The position numbers were made by a program, and so were the translations under genes. From Algibacter lectus (GTDB lineage: Bacteria; Bacteroidota; Bacteroidia; Flavobacteriales; Flavobacteriaceae), in contig NZ_FOLN01000001.1 in NCBI RefSeq assembly GCF_900112395.1, positions 434,001 to 498,000 of the forward strand: 64,000 bases of DNA, in the 5' to 3' direction. Below the pieces are notes generated by a model. The model was given only the letters and a program-made list of their open reading frames with translations. It was not told where the DNA came from and ran no database searches. Shown here piece by piece: positions 1 to 11,500 of the stretch. Position 1 is the stretch's first letter, and each line of letters starts with the position of its first letter.

Positions 1-49
1 TTTTACTTACTGTATTAACTTATTTCCGTTCCTAATAAAATAAAATCAT

Positions 50-2626
50 ATGAAATTAGTGTCAATTATTACTTTATTAATTCTTTCATCTTGTGCTTCA
101 AATACACATAATAATAATAATAATAATAATAATATTCAAAAACCAAAATATAATGCTACACCAAAGTATAATGAGTTCTTTACTCCTGCAATGGAAACTG
201 CTGTAGAAAATATACTTAAACAAATGACATTAGATGAAAAGCTAACTATGTTGCAAGGTGATATAGACGGACATGCACCTCCTAGCAGAGGTTCGGCTGC
301 AGTAAAACGTTTAGGTGTAGGTGCCATGATTTTTTATAATGGTCCTAGGGGACTACAGACTTCATATAAAAGCACACTTTTCCCCACAGGTATTGCGCAA
401 GCTGCAAGTTTTAAACCTGAATTGGTTAATAAGATTGGAGCAGCTATTTCTTCAGAATTACTAGAAGCAGGCTGGGATATTCTAGAAGCACCTTCAATCA
501 ACATTATTAGAGACCCTTTGAATGGAAGAAATTTTGAATATTATACGGAAGATCCATATTTAAATGCAAAAGTAACAAGTGCATTTATTATAGGTGGACA
601 AGGTGCAGGTGCATTAAATTCTGCCAAGCATTTTATAGGAAATAATAAAGAACAAAATAGAGGTCAAGTAAATGCTGTTATTGATGAACGAGCGTTACAT
701 GAAATTTACTTACCCGCATTTAAAGCAGCATGTGAAGTTGGAGTATTGAGTATAATGACTGGTGCAAATAGAGTTAACGGACCACATGCCTCTGACAATC
801 CGGATATAATCAATATATTAAAAGAAGAATGGAATTGGCCCGGTTTTTTATATACAGATTGGAACGGGGTACAAACATCAAAAGAAGCTTTTGAAGCAGG
901 TTTAGACTTATCTATGCCAGGAAAAGTTAGATCTCCTTTTTCTGTTAATAAAATAAAACCTATAGCGAACGCAAGTCAAACTAATTTACTAGCCTTAGAT
1001 GATAAAGTGAGACGTTTATTACGTGGTAATTATTTTGCAGGAAAAATACCTGGATCTCCAGCGAAACCAACAGTAATTGTTGATTATGATAAACATCACC
1101 AATTGGCATTTGATGCTGCATTGGCAAGTATGGTGTTGGTTAAAAACAACAATAATATATTACCTATTTCTAATAAAACAAATAAGATAGCTGTACTAGG
1201 ACCTATGGCGAATAAAAAATTCTTTAAAGAATCTGGAGGAAGTTCAGGTGTTAGAGGGGTAATGTATGAAATATCAGCGCTACAAGGTCTTAAAAAAAGA
1301 TTTGGAGATAAAGTTACGAATGTACCTTTTTCAATCAATGAATTATACAAAACCATTGCAGCTCCTAACGTATATCATATTGATAAAACTGGTAAAAAAA
1401 GAGAAGGGTTCTTAGCTACTTACTCAGGTAAACACCCTAATACTGATAAAAAAAATATCGTATACCATAATACTCCCGATATTAATTTTAATTGGGAAAT
1501 GGCTGCACCTGACCGTGATGAATTAAGCTCTGATAGATATATTGCAGAGTTTACTGGTACACTAGTTCCTCCAACATCTGGAAATTATACCATTAGAATA
1601 AAAGGGAGTCAGCAAGTAACACTTGAATTAGATGGTAAATTGGTTTCTAACAAAATGTTTATCCAAAGGTTTCGTGAGTCTACAATGAGATTAGAAGGCG
1701 GAAAAAAGTACGAAATCAAACTTACGTTCCGTAAAGCTCGTGGTGATGGAAATATTCAATTATCTTGGATAACTCCAAATTCTGAGCAACAATTAAATGA
1801 CAAACTTGACAGATCCGTGGAAGCAGCTCGTAATGCAGAATTTGTTGTTTTAGCTGTAGGTTTAGATCATAATACCGAATCTGAGGGTATGGATAGATTA
1901 AGTATGGGACTTCAAGACTATCAAGATAAATTGATAGAGCGCGTAATAGCTGTAAATCCTAATACTGCCATAATACTATACGGAGGAACACCTATGGCTA
2001 TGCCTTGGTTTGATAAAGCTCCTGCCCTAGTCTTACCTTGGTATGCAGGAATTGAAAACGGAAATGCATTGGCTTCCTTATTAGCTGGAGACAATGATTT
2101 TGGAGGAAGAATGCCGATAACTTTTCCTAAAAAATATGAAGACTCACCGGCAGCACCTTTTCGCCAAAACTCAGCTAAAAATGATACTATAGAACATCAT
2201 GAAGGTGTATTTGTTGGATATCGTTGGTTTGAAAGTAAAAAAATTGAGCCATTAATTCCTTTTGGTGCAGGTTTAAGTTATTCAACTTATAGTTACGGAA
2301 AACCAAATATAAAAATAGAAGGTAAAAATGTGACTGTAAGTATGACAGTAAAAAATACAGGAAACGTAGAGGGTATAGATGTAGTTCAGTTATATATACA
2401 CGATCAGCAATCTACTTTTCCAAGACCATTAAAAGAATTGAAAGGATTTCAGAGTATTCAATTAGCACCTGGAGAATCCAAAAACATTTCCTTTAAACTT
2501 GATGAAAGTTCATTTTCTTACTTTAATCCCGACACACATAAATGGTGGTTAGAACCAGGTAAATTCGATATATTAATTGGCCAATCGTCCAATAAAATTT
2601 TGCAAAAAATATCAATTACACTCTAA
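50..2626 (+). CDS. GH3 beta-glycosidase lipoprotein with PA14 insert
   Basis: Family GH3 exo-beta-glycosidase, expected to remove terminal beta-linked xylose or glucose from oligosaccharides; the exact sugar cannot be read from sequence. A lipoprotein signal ends at Cys15 (LSSC) and is followed by eight Asn residues encoded by an (AAT)8 run, so the enzyme is probably lipid-anchored. The TIM-barrel domain spans about residues 50-340, with the nucleophile Asp270 in YTDWNG. The alpha/beta sandwich domain from about 360 is interrupted by a PA14 domain (about 445-575). Glu610 or Glu612 in NTESEG is the probable acid/base. An Fn3-like domain ends the protein (about 760-858). Length is normal for PA14-type GH3 enzymes. 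A sulfatase gene follows 74 bp downstream and is probably co-transcribed. The promoter would lie before the window. Confidence 0.93.
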   Translation: MKLVSIITLLILSSCASNTHNNNNNNNNIQKPKYNATPKYNEFFTPAMETAVENILKQMTLDEKLTMLQGDIDGHAPPSRGSAAVKRLGVGAMIFYNGPRGLQTSYKSTLFPTGIAQAASFKPELVNKIGAAISSELLEAGWDILEAPSINIIRDPLNGRNFEYYTEDPYLNAKVTSAFIIGGQGAGALNSAKHFIGNNKEQNRGQVNAVIDERALHEIYLPAFKAACEVGVLSIMTGANRVNGPHASDNPDIINILKEEWNWPGFLYTDWNGVQTSKEAFEAGLDLSMPGKVRSPFSVNKIKPIANASQTNLLALDDKVRRLLRGNYFAGKIPGSPAKPTVIVDYDKHHQLAFDAALASMVLVKNNNNILPISNKTNKIAVLGPMANKKFFKESGGSSGVRGVMYEISALQGLKKRFGDKVTNVPFSINELYKTIAAPNVYHIDKTGKKREGFLATYSGKHPNTDKKNIVYHNTPDINFNWEMAAPDRDELSSDRYIAEFTGTLVPPTSGNYTIRIKGSQQVTLELDGKLVSNKMFIQRFRESTMRLEGGKKYEIKLTFRKARGDGNIQLSWITPNSEQQLNDKLDRSVEAARNAEFVVLAVGLDHNTESEGMDRLSMGLQDYQDKLIERVIAVNPNTAIILYGGTPMAMPWFDKAPALVLPWYAGIENGNALASLLAGDNDFGGRMPITFPKKYEDSPAAPFRQNSAKNDTIEHHEGVFVGYRWFESKKIEPLIPFGAGLSYSTYSYGKPNIKIEGKNVTVSMTVKNTGNVEGIDVVQLYIHDQQSTFPRPLKELKGFQSIQLAPGESKNISFKLDESSFSYFNPDTHKWWLEPGKFDILIGQSSNKILQKISITL
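110..133 (+). repeat. (AAT)8 trinucleotide repeat
   Basis: Eight perfect AAT codons encode an Asn8 linker just behind the lipobox cysteine of the GH3 protein. Copy-number change would keep the frame, so it would alter tether length and not switch expression. Confidence 0.9.
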
Positions 2627-2700
2627 TCAACTTTAAACAATTAATTATAAATTAAAAGGATTGCAATAGGCTTTTTGAATACGCTTTTTTTATCAATTTT

Positions 2701-4206
2701 ATGGAAACTCTAAAACAAATAGCTTTACTTATTACACTCTGCATTTTCGTATCCTGTAAAGATAAATCTGAAGAAAAACAAACTTCAGAAGTCAAATTAA
2801 AACGACCAAACATCATTTTTTTAATGGATGATCAGCATCGTTATGACGCTTTAGGAATCATCAATAAACAAGTCCTCACGCCTACTCTAGATAGTTTAGC
2901 AAAAGCAGGTGTCTTGTATAATCAAGCCGTTTGTCAAGCCCCTATGTGCGTGCCTAGCAGAAACTCTATGATGTTGGGTTTATACCCAAATGAAACAGGT
3001 GTTTATAGAAATAGTGACGGCTTAAAAGATGAAGATGTTCCTGTAAAAACCATGGCAGAATATTTTAGAGATGCAGGTTATGAAACGGCTGGTTTTGGAA
3101 AAACCCATTGGGGGAAATTTAAAACAAACACAAGAGGTTTTGAAACGCGCTATGTTTCTGAAATAAAAGAAGATGGTGCCATTAGTATGCTTGAAATGAA
3201 TCCTGAATCTAAAAAACGATATGATGCCGAAATAAAGGATATGGGTGCAGGAGAAGAAAACAATTTAGGATATCTCGGGTTTACAAGTAAATTGGATGAA
3301 ACAGATCACAGAGACGGATGGATTACAAAACAAACCATCAACTATATAGAGAATAGAAATGACGACAGACCTTTGTTTTTATATCTGTCTTATATGAAAC
3401 CGCATGCGGGACATAACGTTCCAAATGGATACGAAGATTTATATGATTTAGATAGTATCACATACTCAAAACAACCAAATTGGGAGCAAGATCAATCGCC
3501 ACATTCAGAAGGAGTCAACAGAAGAAAAATGTATGAAGACTATTGGAAAAATGCATCAGCAAAAGATTGGAAATTAATGACTATGCGCTATTACGCCAAT
3601 GTAACTTGGATAGATGATATGATGGGACGAACTCTAAAAGCCTTAGAGCGAAAAGGCTTATTAGACAACACTTTAATCGTCTATACTTCCGACCATGGAG
3701 AAATGTTAGGCTCGCGTTATTACAAATTCAATAAATATAATTTATATGATGCTAGTGTACGAGTGCCTATGATTATTTCGGGAACAGCTTTACCAAAAGA
3801 TATAAAACCAAACTCAGTTGATGATTTATCTGCTGAAAACACAGACCTCTTGCCTACTCTGTTAGAATTTTCTGGAATAGATCAAGACAAACCTTTATTA
3901 GGAGAAAACCTCTTCAATAAAAATAGAAACGAAGCTACTTTTTCAGCCTTACACGAGCGTCCTGGAGAAGCTGCTTTTATGTGGCGTACAAAAAACCATA
4001 AACTTATTTTAGTCTTCAAAAGAAAAGAAAATGCCTTTTATTATTCTGAAAAAGATATTATTACTGGCGAGTTTTATGATTTGAAAGAAGACCCAAAAGA
4101 ATGGAATAATCTATTTAATAATTCTGAAATTTCTTCACTTAAAAATAAATTTAAAACTCAATTATTGGCGCATTTACACAAGCTAAAAAACAAACATTCT
4201 ATATAG
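2701..4206 (+). CDS. S1-family sulfatase lipoprotein
   Basis: Formylglycine-dependent sulfatase of the S1/alkaline-phosphatase superfamily, predicted to remove sulfate esters from the target glycan. A lipobox ends at Cys19 (FVSC). The metal-binding start is RPNIIFLMDDQH (residues 35-46). The maturation motif C83-V-P-S-R gives the formylglycine. The C-terminal metal site is TSDHGEMLGS. At 501 residues it is a full-length single-domain enzyme. It lies 74 bp after the GH3 gene on the same strand and has no copy of the locus operator of its own, so it is probably the second gene of that unit. Substrate position (2-, 3- or 4-sulfate) cannot be assigned from sequence alone. Confidence 0.93.
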   Translation: METLKQIALLITLCIFVSCKDKSEEKQTSEVKLKRPNIIFLMDDQHRYDALGIINKQVLTPTLDSLAKAGVLYNQAVCQAPMCVPSRNSMMLGLYPNETGVYRNSDGLKDEDVPVKTMAEYFRDAGYETAGFGKTHWGKFKTNTRGFETRYVSEIKEDGAISMLEMNPESKKRYDAEIKDMGAGEENNLGYLGFTSKLDETDHRDGWITKQTINYIENRNDDRPLFLYLSYMKPHAGHNVPNGYEDLYDLDSITYSKQPNWEQDQSPHSEGVNRRKMYEDYWKNASAKDWKLMTMRYYANVTWIDDMMGRTLKALERKGLLDNTLIVYTSDHGEMLGSRYYKFNKYNLYDASVRVPMIISGTALPKDIKPNSVDDLSAENTDLLPTLLEFSGIDQDKPLLGENLFNKNRNEATFSALHERPGEAAFMWRTKNHKLILVFKRKENAFYYSEKDIITGEFYDLKEDPKEWNNLFNNSEISSLKNKFKTQLLAHLHKLKNKHSI

Positions 4207-4224
4207 TTTTCCAGTAAATATGCG

Positions 4225-4269
4225 ACAGAAGTAACAGGATGCATTTTTGCCGTTTTACAACGAACTTTA
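4225..4269 (+). promoter_or_regulatory. PUL operator/promoter element, site 1
   Basis: Half-site pair ACAGAAGTAACAGGATGC (4225-4242), then 19 nt, then the -7-like box GAACTTTA (4262-4269), 48 nt before the first G8-protein gene. It is one of 14 copies with identical geometry in the window. Confidence 0.7.
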
Positions 4270-4317
4270 CTAAATATTATACCTTTTTTATAATTCCATT
4301 TAAAAAAATTAATATTT

Positions 4318-7300
4318 ATGAAAAGAATTCTACTTTGCTTGACGCTTCTATGCGTTTCATTCATTACGGTTTCCTATTCTCCAATTAATGAAAAAAAAGG
4401 ATTAGTTGGTTCAAAATATAATTGTTTACCTAATGCTTTATTATCCGTATCTGCTGTTTCTAATGGCGATTGGAATAGTACGGCTACATGGAGTACAAAT
4501 CAAATCCCTTCAAATCTAGATGATGTCATTATTCCAAATGGTATAAGAGTAACATTGTCTGGCACAATGGAAGCAAGAAGCGTAAGTGTTTCTGGTATTT
4601 TAAGTCCGTTTAACTTAACAACAGATTTTGAATTAATTACCGAAGGTATTATGATACAAGACGGTGGACTCATGCAAGTAGGTAGTGTTGCCAATCCGTA
4701 TTCAGCAAATGGTATCGTAACCCTTACAGGATCTGATCCAAATGGCGTTTTAATGGGGAATGCTTTTATGGGTACAAAATTAATTGGTGTGATGTCTGGT
4801 GCAAGATTAGAACTTCATGGCATCGTTAAAAAAACTTGGACACAATTAAACGTGACGGCTTCATCTGGAGTAACTAGCATTACTTTAAAAGAAACTATTG
4901 ATTGGGAAATAGGCGATGAAATAGTCATTGCATCTACAGATTTCGACCCACATCAAGCAGAAAAAAGAACAATAACTTCAGTATCTGGAACTACAATAGG
5001 CTTAAATACACCATTAACTTATATGCATTGGGGTGTTGAACAAATTTACAATAATGGTACTGTAGACCTTACTTTAGATGAAAGAGCAGAAGTTGGTTTA
5101 TTAACCCATAATTTAAAAGTAAGAGGAGATGCGTCTAGTGAAACAAATGGCTTTGGTGGACACATTATGTCTATGCCTGGATCAGTATCTAGAGCATCTA
5201 ACATTGAGTTGTTTAGAATGGGACAAAAGTCTAAAGTAGCTAAATATCCTTGGCATTGGCACTTAGTAAGTGATGCCACAGGGCAGTATATAAAAAACGC
5301 TGGAATCCATCACTCCTTCAACAGACTTATAACCGTTCATGGTACTAATAATACCGTTGTTGAAGGCAATGTTGGTTTTGATTTTATTGGACATGGTTTT
5401 TTTCTTGAAGATGGCGATGAAACAGGAAATAGTTTTAAAAATAACTTAGGGGTGTTATGTAAAAGACCCGTTACAGGAGAAGAAGTAACACCAAATGATA
5501 TTGGAATTGGAGCAGACAGAGGCGTACCCGAAGAGGCATTTCCATCAACATTTTGGATTACAAACCCGAATAACGATTTTATAGGAAACGTGGCAGCAGG
5601 TTCAGATGGTTCGGGTTTTTGGCATCTCGTTTTAGAAGAAGCTATAAATGAATCTGGATCAAGCTATGAACCAGGGATTCAACCTATGGGTATTTTTGAT
5701 GATAACAAAGCACATTCAAACTTATTTAATTGGGGAATAGATAGTGGCGTAGATAAAGTAACAGAAGAATTAACCAATGGACATTACAGACCACAAAATG
5801 CTAATGGAACTCAATTTGTACCCATTATTAATCGTTTTACAGGTTACAAATCTGTAGATAGAAATGTTTGGATTAGAGCCAATAAAATGGATTTTCATGA
5901 GTGTACATTTGCTGATAACGGTCGTTCAGATTTTTTCTCTTATACTCAAACTTTATTTAATTCATTAGTAGTAGGTAAATCTGATAATATAGGGACACCT
6001 ACCTCTGCAAGCGAAATAGAAGCAGGTAGGACATTACCCTACCCTAGCTTAGGTGTAAAACATTTTAACAATGGCTTTAGAGGTCATAGCATATACGATG
6101 GGCCTTCGGGAATTGTAGATACACATTTTGTTGGTTTTGATTCTAACGGTGCCAATGCCTATTGTTTTCAAACAAACGGTGCGTCAAGAAAATCGACCAA
6201 TCATTTTGCCAGAGGTATTACTTTTGACCCTTCAATACCTGAAGCCAATAAATTTGATTTTACCAATTCATCACATCTTAGTTTTATGTATTTAAGTGGT
6301 ATTATTGATGAAGATGGAAGTCTTACAGGAAGTGCTGGAAGCCGGGTATCTCCAATTATATCATCACATCCTAACGGACGAAACCTCTATGAAAAAGGGG
6401 CCAATGCACAACAAACCAATATTATTGAAAAACCAGAATGGGGTGCTTGGGTTACCTCTGTAACAGAATATAACTATTTAAGAGATCTTGATAATTTAGA
6501 TAAATCCAATGGCCCTTTTACACCACGTTATTTTATTTCAGAATATCCGGATAAAACAACACATGCCGTTTTTAATGTACAAACTCAAAACATATATTTT
6601 GATGCACCGGTTATATCTAATGATTTAGACTATAAATATTATTTCCAATATCATAAGTTTCCAAATTATATGATAGCAAGAATGGATGGCGCTAAGACAA
6701 ATTCAGAATCTACAATTCTGGTGTATCCAAATATGCCATCGTCCGCAACTGTAGTTGGAGCTACTGAAGTAGCTAATTTTACACAATTAAAAAATAGCGC
6801 AACTCAAGCTTACTTCTTTAAGGATAATACAATCTATGCGAAAATTATAACTAATCGAATTGCACCTCAACCTGCGCAATGGCAATTTGGTCAAGACTTT
6901 AGATTTCAAAACCTAGTTTTAAGAATTTGTGTAGATGGTAATTGTAACGATAGAACAAGTATTCAAGATTTTGTTACCCTTATTGATTACGGCAAGGGAG
7001 ATGACAGTAGAGATACATCCACCACTACCGATGGTTTAACTGCTCCTACGTTTTCTTACGGAAGCAACAATGTATCATTTTCAGTAGAAAATAATGGCAA
7101 TGGTATAGAAGGTTATACAGATTACACAATTACTTTAGAAGGCAGACAAGTCTGGGAATATTTCAATACTTTATATATTAATTATATGGGACCCGATGTA
7201 GAAGTTTTAATGGAGGATACTGAAGGCGGAACATTAAGCTTAGGAACTTACGCAGCTTCAGATATTGAAAACATTCGTATTGGTCAAGATTCTGAATTTG

Positions 7301-8253
7301 ATAAATTCACAAAAGTTAAAAAATTAATACTGCGTTTTCATGAATCTAATATGGGAGATATTAATAGCACATCTTCTTCAAATGTTCAAATCAATTCTAT
7401 AAAATTAGGTGCAGATGTTCCAGCAAATTATAGTGTATCTTCAACATCAACAACTCAAGATTCTGATGGTGATGGTATTCTAGATGCCGATGAAATCAGT
7501 TTATGTCGAGATGCAGATTCTGCTTCAGATTTTGCTTTAGAATTTAATAGTGATAGCCCCATTTTTGATGACTTTACACAAAGAAATGCAGATGATACTA
7601 TAATAGAAGAATTAGGTGTATTAAAAGGTACAGCCTCATCTAGTAGTGGTGATGTTCAAATTATAAAAAACGGATTTTTGGACATGTTAGGTTCAGATAT
7701 TAGTACCTTAAGTATCAGAATTAAAGCTAATATAGCCAGCACTAGAGTACAGATTTTTTGGCAGAATGAAAATAGTGGTCCTGCTTCAGGTAGAACCGTA
7801 TTTACTAATTACACAGGTAATGGTAATTTCCAAACGCTTACGTTTAATGTGAGTTCGAATAGTGAGTGGGTAGGACAAAAAATTAAAGGTTTTAGAATAG
7901 ACCCTGTATCGAGTTCTAATGTGTCTTTTGAAATTGATTGGATTCGAGCTAACAATGCTGTTGACCCAGCCTCAACATGTGTTCCTTTATCTGTGGATAC
8001 TACTATTAATTTTGAAGACAGTATTAGCCTATACCCTAACCCTGTTGCTTCTGGACAAATAGTAAATATTAAAGGCTTAGAAAGCTATAGCTATACGAAA
8101 GTTGTTGTTTATGATATTACTGGAAAAATAATTAATTCTCAGAAAATAGACAACACCATTAGTCTTGAAAATGCTAATGCAGGTATGTACTTTGTTAAGT
8201 TCCTAATTCCAGAAAGAGGAATAATAATTACGAAAAAACTGTTAAAGAAATAA
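4318..8253 (+). CDS. G8-domain, beta-helix, T9SS-secreted protein (copy 1)
   Basis: Large secreted protein (1311 aa), first of three tandem paralogues. A Sec signal peptide (about 1-20) is followed by a G8 domain at about 45-160 (GDWNSTATW to the glycine-rich TEGIMIQDGG region). A right-handed parallel beta-helix region follows with the motif YPWHWH at residues 310-315. Further on are a DSDGDGILDADE calcium-binding repeat (about 1048) and a T9SS type A sorting domain (about 1232-1311, SLYPNPVASG to ITKKLLKK). G8 plus beta-helix plus a YPxHxH motif is the architecture of the animal CEMIP/TMEM2 (hyaluronan) proteins, so a polysaccharide-binding or polysaccharide-cleaving role is plausible but unproven. 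It has its own operator and a strong terminator after the stop. Confidence 0.85.
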   Translation: MKRILLCLTLLCVSFITVSYSPINEKKGLVGSKYNCLPNALLSVSAVSNGDWNSTATWSTNQIPSNLDDVIIPNGIRVTLSGTMEARSVSVSGILSPFNLTTDFELITEGIMIQDGGLMQVGSVANPYSANGIVTLTGSDPNGVLMGNAFMGTKLIGVMSGARLELHGIVKKTWTQLNVTASSGVTSITLKETIDWEIGDEIVIASTDFDPHQAEKRTITSVSGTTIGLNTPLTYMHWGVEQIYNNGTVDLTLDERAEVGLLTHNLKVRGDASSETNGFGGHIMSMPGSVSRASNIELFRMGQKSKVAKYPWHWHLVSDATGQYIKNAGIHHSFNRLITVHGTNNTVVEGNVGFDFIGHGFFLEDGDETGNSFKNNLGVLCKRPVTGEEVTPNDIGIGADRGVPEEAFPSTFWITNPNNDFIGNVAAGSDGSGFWHLVLEEAINESGSSYEPGIQPMGIFDDNKAHSNLFNWGIDSGVDKVTEELTNGHYRPQNANGTQFVPIINRFTGYKSVDRNVWIRANKMDFHECTFADNGRSDFFSYTQTLFNSLVVGKSDNIGTPTSASEIEAGRTLPYPSLGVKHFNNGFRGHSIYDGPSGIVDTHFVGFDSNGANAYCFQTNGASRKSTNHFARGITFDPSIPEANKFDFTNSSHLSFMYLSGIIDEDGSLTGSAGSRVSPIISSHPNGRNLYEKGANAQQTNIIEKPEWGAWVTSVTEYNYLRDLDNLDKSNGPFTPRYFISEYPDKTTHAVFNVQTQNIYFDAPVISNDLDYKYYFQYHKFPNYMIARMDGAKTNSESTILVYPNMPSSATVVGATEVANFTQLKNSATQAYFFKDNTIYAKIITNRIAPQPAQWQFGQDFRFQNLVLRICVDGNCNDRTSIQDFVTLIDYGKGDDSRDTSTTTDGLTAPTFSYGSNNVSFSVENNGNGIEGYTDYTITLEGRQVWEYFNTLYINYMGPDVEVLMEDTEGGTLSLGTYAASDIENIRIGQDSEFDKFTKVKKLILRFHESNMGDINSTSSSNVQINSIKLGADVPANYSVSSTSTTQDSDGDGILDADEISLCRDADSASDFALEFNSDSPIFDDFTQRNADDTIIEELGVLKGTASSSSGDVQIIKNGFLDMLGSDISTLSIRIKANIASTRVQIFWQNENSGPASGRTVFTNYTGNGNFQTLTFNVSSNSEWVGQKIKGFRIDPVSSSNVSFEIDWIRANNAVDPASTCVPLSVDTTINFEDSISLYPNPVASGQIVNIKGLESYSYTKVVVYDITGKIINSQKIDNTISLENANAGMYFVKFLIPERGIIITKKLLKK
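8003..8202 (+). repeat. Near-identical T9SS-domain tract, copy A
   Basis: 200 bp encoding most of the sorting domain. The first 88 bp (8003-8090) are identical to 12285-12372, and the rest differs at about ten positions. The bodies of the two genes are far more diverged, which suggests recent gene conversion. Confidence 0.85.
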
Positions 8254-8266
8254 CAGCTTAACCTCC

Positions 8267-8311
8267 AATAGAAAACCTCCCTTTCTTTGAAATTTTAGGA
8301 GGTTTTCTATT
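8267..8311 (+). terminator. Rho-independent terminator after G8 copy 1
   Basis: A perfect 14-bp stem (AATAGAAAACCTCC with GGAGGTTTTCTATT) encloses a 17-nt loop and starts 13 bp after the stop codon. AT-rich sequence follows. It separates copy 1 from copies 2 and 3, which have their own operator. Confidence 0.85.
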
Positions 8312-8478
8312 TAAAATTTAAACAATAAGAAAGCCTTATTTCTACTGATCTAATTAAATATCACTAAAATGTTTGTTTAGAATAAAAAACTCTTAGTATT
8401 ATAACAATTATTTATAAATCAAGTTCATATATTATTATTTAAAGTGTTGTTAAAGTATTAGTTCTACTATTTTAAACG

Positions 8479-8523
8479 GCAGAAACAACAGGATAACTTC
8501 GCCATTATTAATAAGTAATTTAG
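8479..8523 (+). promoter_or_regulatory. PUL operator/promoter element, site 2
   Basis: GCAGAAACAACAGGATAAC (8479-8497), with the -7-like box TAATTTAG (8516-8523) 19 nt after GGATAA and 34 nt before the second G8-protein gene. Confidence 0.7.
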
Positions 8524-8557
8524 AAAAAATTAAAGCTAAATTAAAAACCAATTAATA

Positions 8558-11500
8558 ATGAAAAAAGCATTTTTTTGTTGTGTACTTATGTGCATTACCT
8601 TTATTACAGTTTCTTACAAAACGCATCCTAAAAAAAAAGAGCCTATTAGTTCAAAATATAACTGTGCTCCTACTTCTCTTGCATCAATATCTGCAAGTGC
8701 AAATGGAAATTGGAATAACCCAAGCACATGGGCTCCAAACGGTATTCCTACAGCTTCAGACGATATAATTATTCCAAATGGGGTTACTGTTAACCTTGTT
8801 GGTAATTGTAGAGCAAGAAGCATAAGAGTTTCAGGACTTTTAAAACCCGTTAATTTAAATACAAATTTCACATTGACTACAAGAGGTATCATGGTACGAG
8901 GTGGTGGAACTTTACGTATAGGCACAGTCAATAATCCTTATAGAGGAAATGGTACTATTAGACTTAAAGGTACAGATATATCAGAAATTTTATTTGGGAA
9001 CCAAAATTTGCCTGTGGAAGAGACTATGGGATCGAAATTAATTGGAGTAATGGCAAATGGGCGCTTAGATCTTCATGGTGTCGCAAAAAAAAGTTGGACA
9101 CAGTTAAATAGAACAGTTAATGCAGGAGTTAGAACAATTACTTTAAAAGAGCCTATTGATTGGAATGTGGGCGATGAAATAGTTATTGCATCTACAGATT
9201 TTAATCCGAGGCAAGCAGAGAAAAGAACTATTCAATCTATTTCTACTAATAGAAGAGTACTAACCTTAAACTCTGTATTAAACTTTATGCATTGGGGTAT
9301 TATTCAAGAATATGATAATGGGAATCTTTCTTTGGACGAAAGAGCAGAAGTTGGCCTATTAACACATAACTTAAAAATACAAGGTATTGAAGGTGTTTCA
9401 AATGGTTTTGGTGGTCATATCATGTCTATGCCAGGATCTATATCAAAAGCATCCAATATTGAGCTATTTCAAATGGGGCAAAGATCTGTTGTTGGGAGGT
9501 ATCCTTGGCACTGGCATAAATTAGGTAATACAACTGGGCAGTTTATAAAAAATTCAAGCGTTCATAAGTCATTTAATAGAGCTATAACCGTTCATAGCAC
9601 CAACAATACACTTGTTGAAGGGAATGTAGCTTATGATTTTATTGGTCATGGTTTTTTTCTAGAAGATGGAAGTGAAACAGGAAACACCTTTTTAAACAAC
9701 TTAGGAGTTTTATGTAAACGTCCACCTGAAGGACAAGAGGTTACAGCAAATGATCGTGGTATTGGTGCGGATCAAGGTGTGCCTCCAGAAGCATTTCCTT
9801 CTACATTTTGGATAACAAACCCTAACAATAACTTTATAGGAAATGTTGCAGCAGGCTCTGATGGGTCCGGATTTTGGCATCTTGTATTAACAGAATCTCT
9901 TGGTGACGTTGTTCCAAACTATGAGCCAGGAATTCAGCCTATGGGTACTTTTAATAATAATAAAGCGCATTCAAACCTTTTTAATTGGGGTGTAGATGCA
10001 GGAATAGATAAAGGGACAACAGAGTTGACAAGGGGGCATTACAGACCTGAAAATGCTAATGGAACACAATTTGTACCTAAAATCAATGGTTTTACAGGAT
10101 ATAAATCTGTAGATAGAAATGTATGGATTAGAGCCAATAAAATGGTTTTTAATAACTGTGTATTCGCAGATAATGGGCGTGCAAATTTTTTCTCATACCA
10201 TCAAACACTCTCTGAATCGTTAATTGTTGGGAAATCAGATAATATTGGAACACCAACTTCTGCTAGTGAAATTATAGCTGGTAGAACACTACCTTATCCA
10301 AACTTGCCTGCAAAGGATATTAATAATGGTTTTAGAGGACATAGTATTTATGATGGTCCCACCGAAATTATAAACACACATTTTGCTGGTTTTAATTCTA
10401 ACGGAGCCAACGCATTTTGTTTTCAAACCAACGGAGCTTCAAGAAAATCTACCAACCATAGTGTAAGTGGTCTTACTTTTGCTTCAGACATACCTGAAGC
10501 AAACAAAGTTGACTTCACACCAATTGCATATGTTAGTTTTATGTATTTAAGTGGTATTATTGACGAAGACGGTAGTCTTACAGGATCTGCAGGAAGGCAC
10601 GTAACACCAATTATAACACCAGACCCTAGCGGGAAAAACCTCTATGAAGTTGGCGCCAACAAACAACAATCCAATATTACTAGAAGAAATGACTGGGGAG
10701 CTTGGATTACAAACCTTAAAAATTATAATTATTATACTGACGTAGATTTTACAGATAAAACCCAAGGTCCTTTTACCCCTCGTTATTTTATTGCAGAGTA
10801 TCCAAATAATAGTACACATGCTGTTTTTCAAATTCAAACGCAAAACAAATATTTTGATGCTCCAATTATTACAAATGATTTAGATTATAGATACTTTTTT
10901 CAATATCATAAGTTTCCTAATTTTATACAATCAACTTTAAATGGAGCTACAACAAATAATCAATCATCTATAGTTGTTTATCCAAACATACCATCTACTG
11001 CAACAACAATAGGAGCTACAGAAGTAGCAAACCTTACTGCATTAAGAAATAGTACTGTGCAAGCTTATATGTTTAAAGACAATACCATTTATGCTAAAAT
11101 AATCACTAATAGAACTGCTACTTCTGCTTTTCAATGGCAATTTGGTCAAAAACACAGGTTTAAGAATAATCCTTTTAGAATTTGTGTAAACGGCAACTGT
11201 AATAATAGATCCACTATTATAAACGATGTAACCTTAATAGATTATGGAAAAGGAAATGATAGTAGAGATTCAAGAGTAACTACTGATGGAATACCTTTAC
11301 CAACATTTGCCTATAATGGAGGACGCGTATCTTTTAATGTAAGTAACAACGGTAACGGTACTAATGGTTATACAGACTATATTATTAACCTAGAATCTAG
11401 ACAAGTATGGGAGTATTTTAATACTTTAAACTTAAACTATACGGGTCCAGATGTTCAAGTATTAATGGAAAACACTAATGGTAACCGTACTTTTTTAGGA

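Larger units (their letters stand above)
8254..8557. other. Intergenic region with terminator and operator
   Basis: 304 bp between two G8-protein genes. It holds the terminator hairpin at 8267-8311 and operator site 2 at 8479-8523. The AT-rich middle (about 8320-8470) shows no further structure that I can recognise. Confidence 0.8.
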
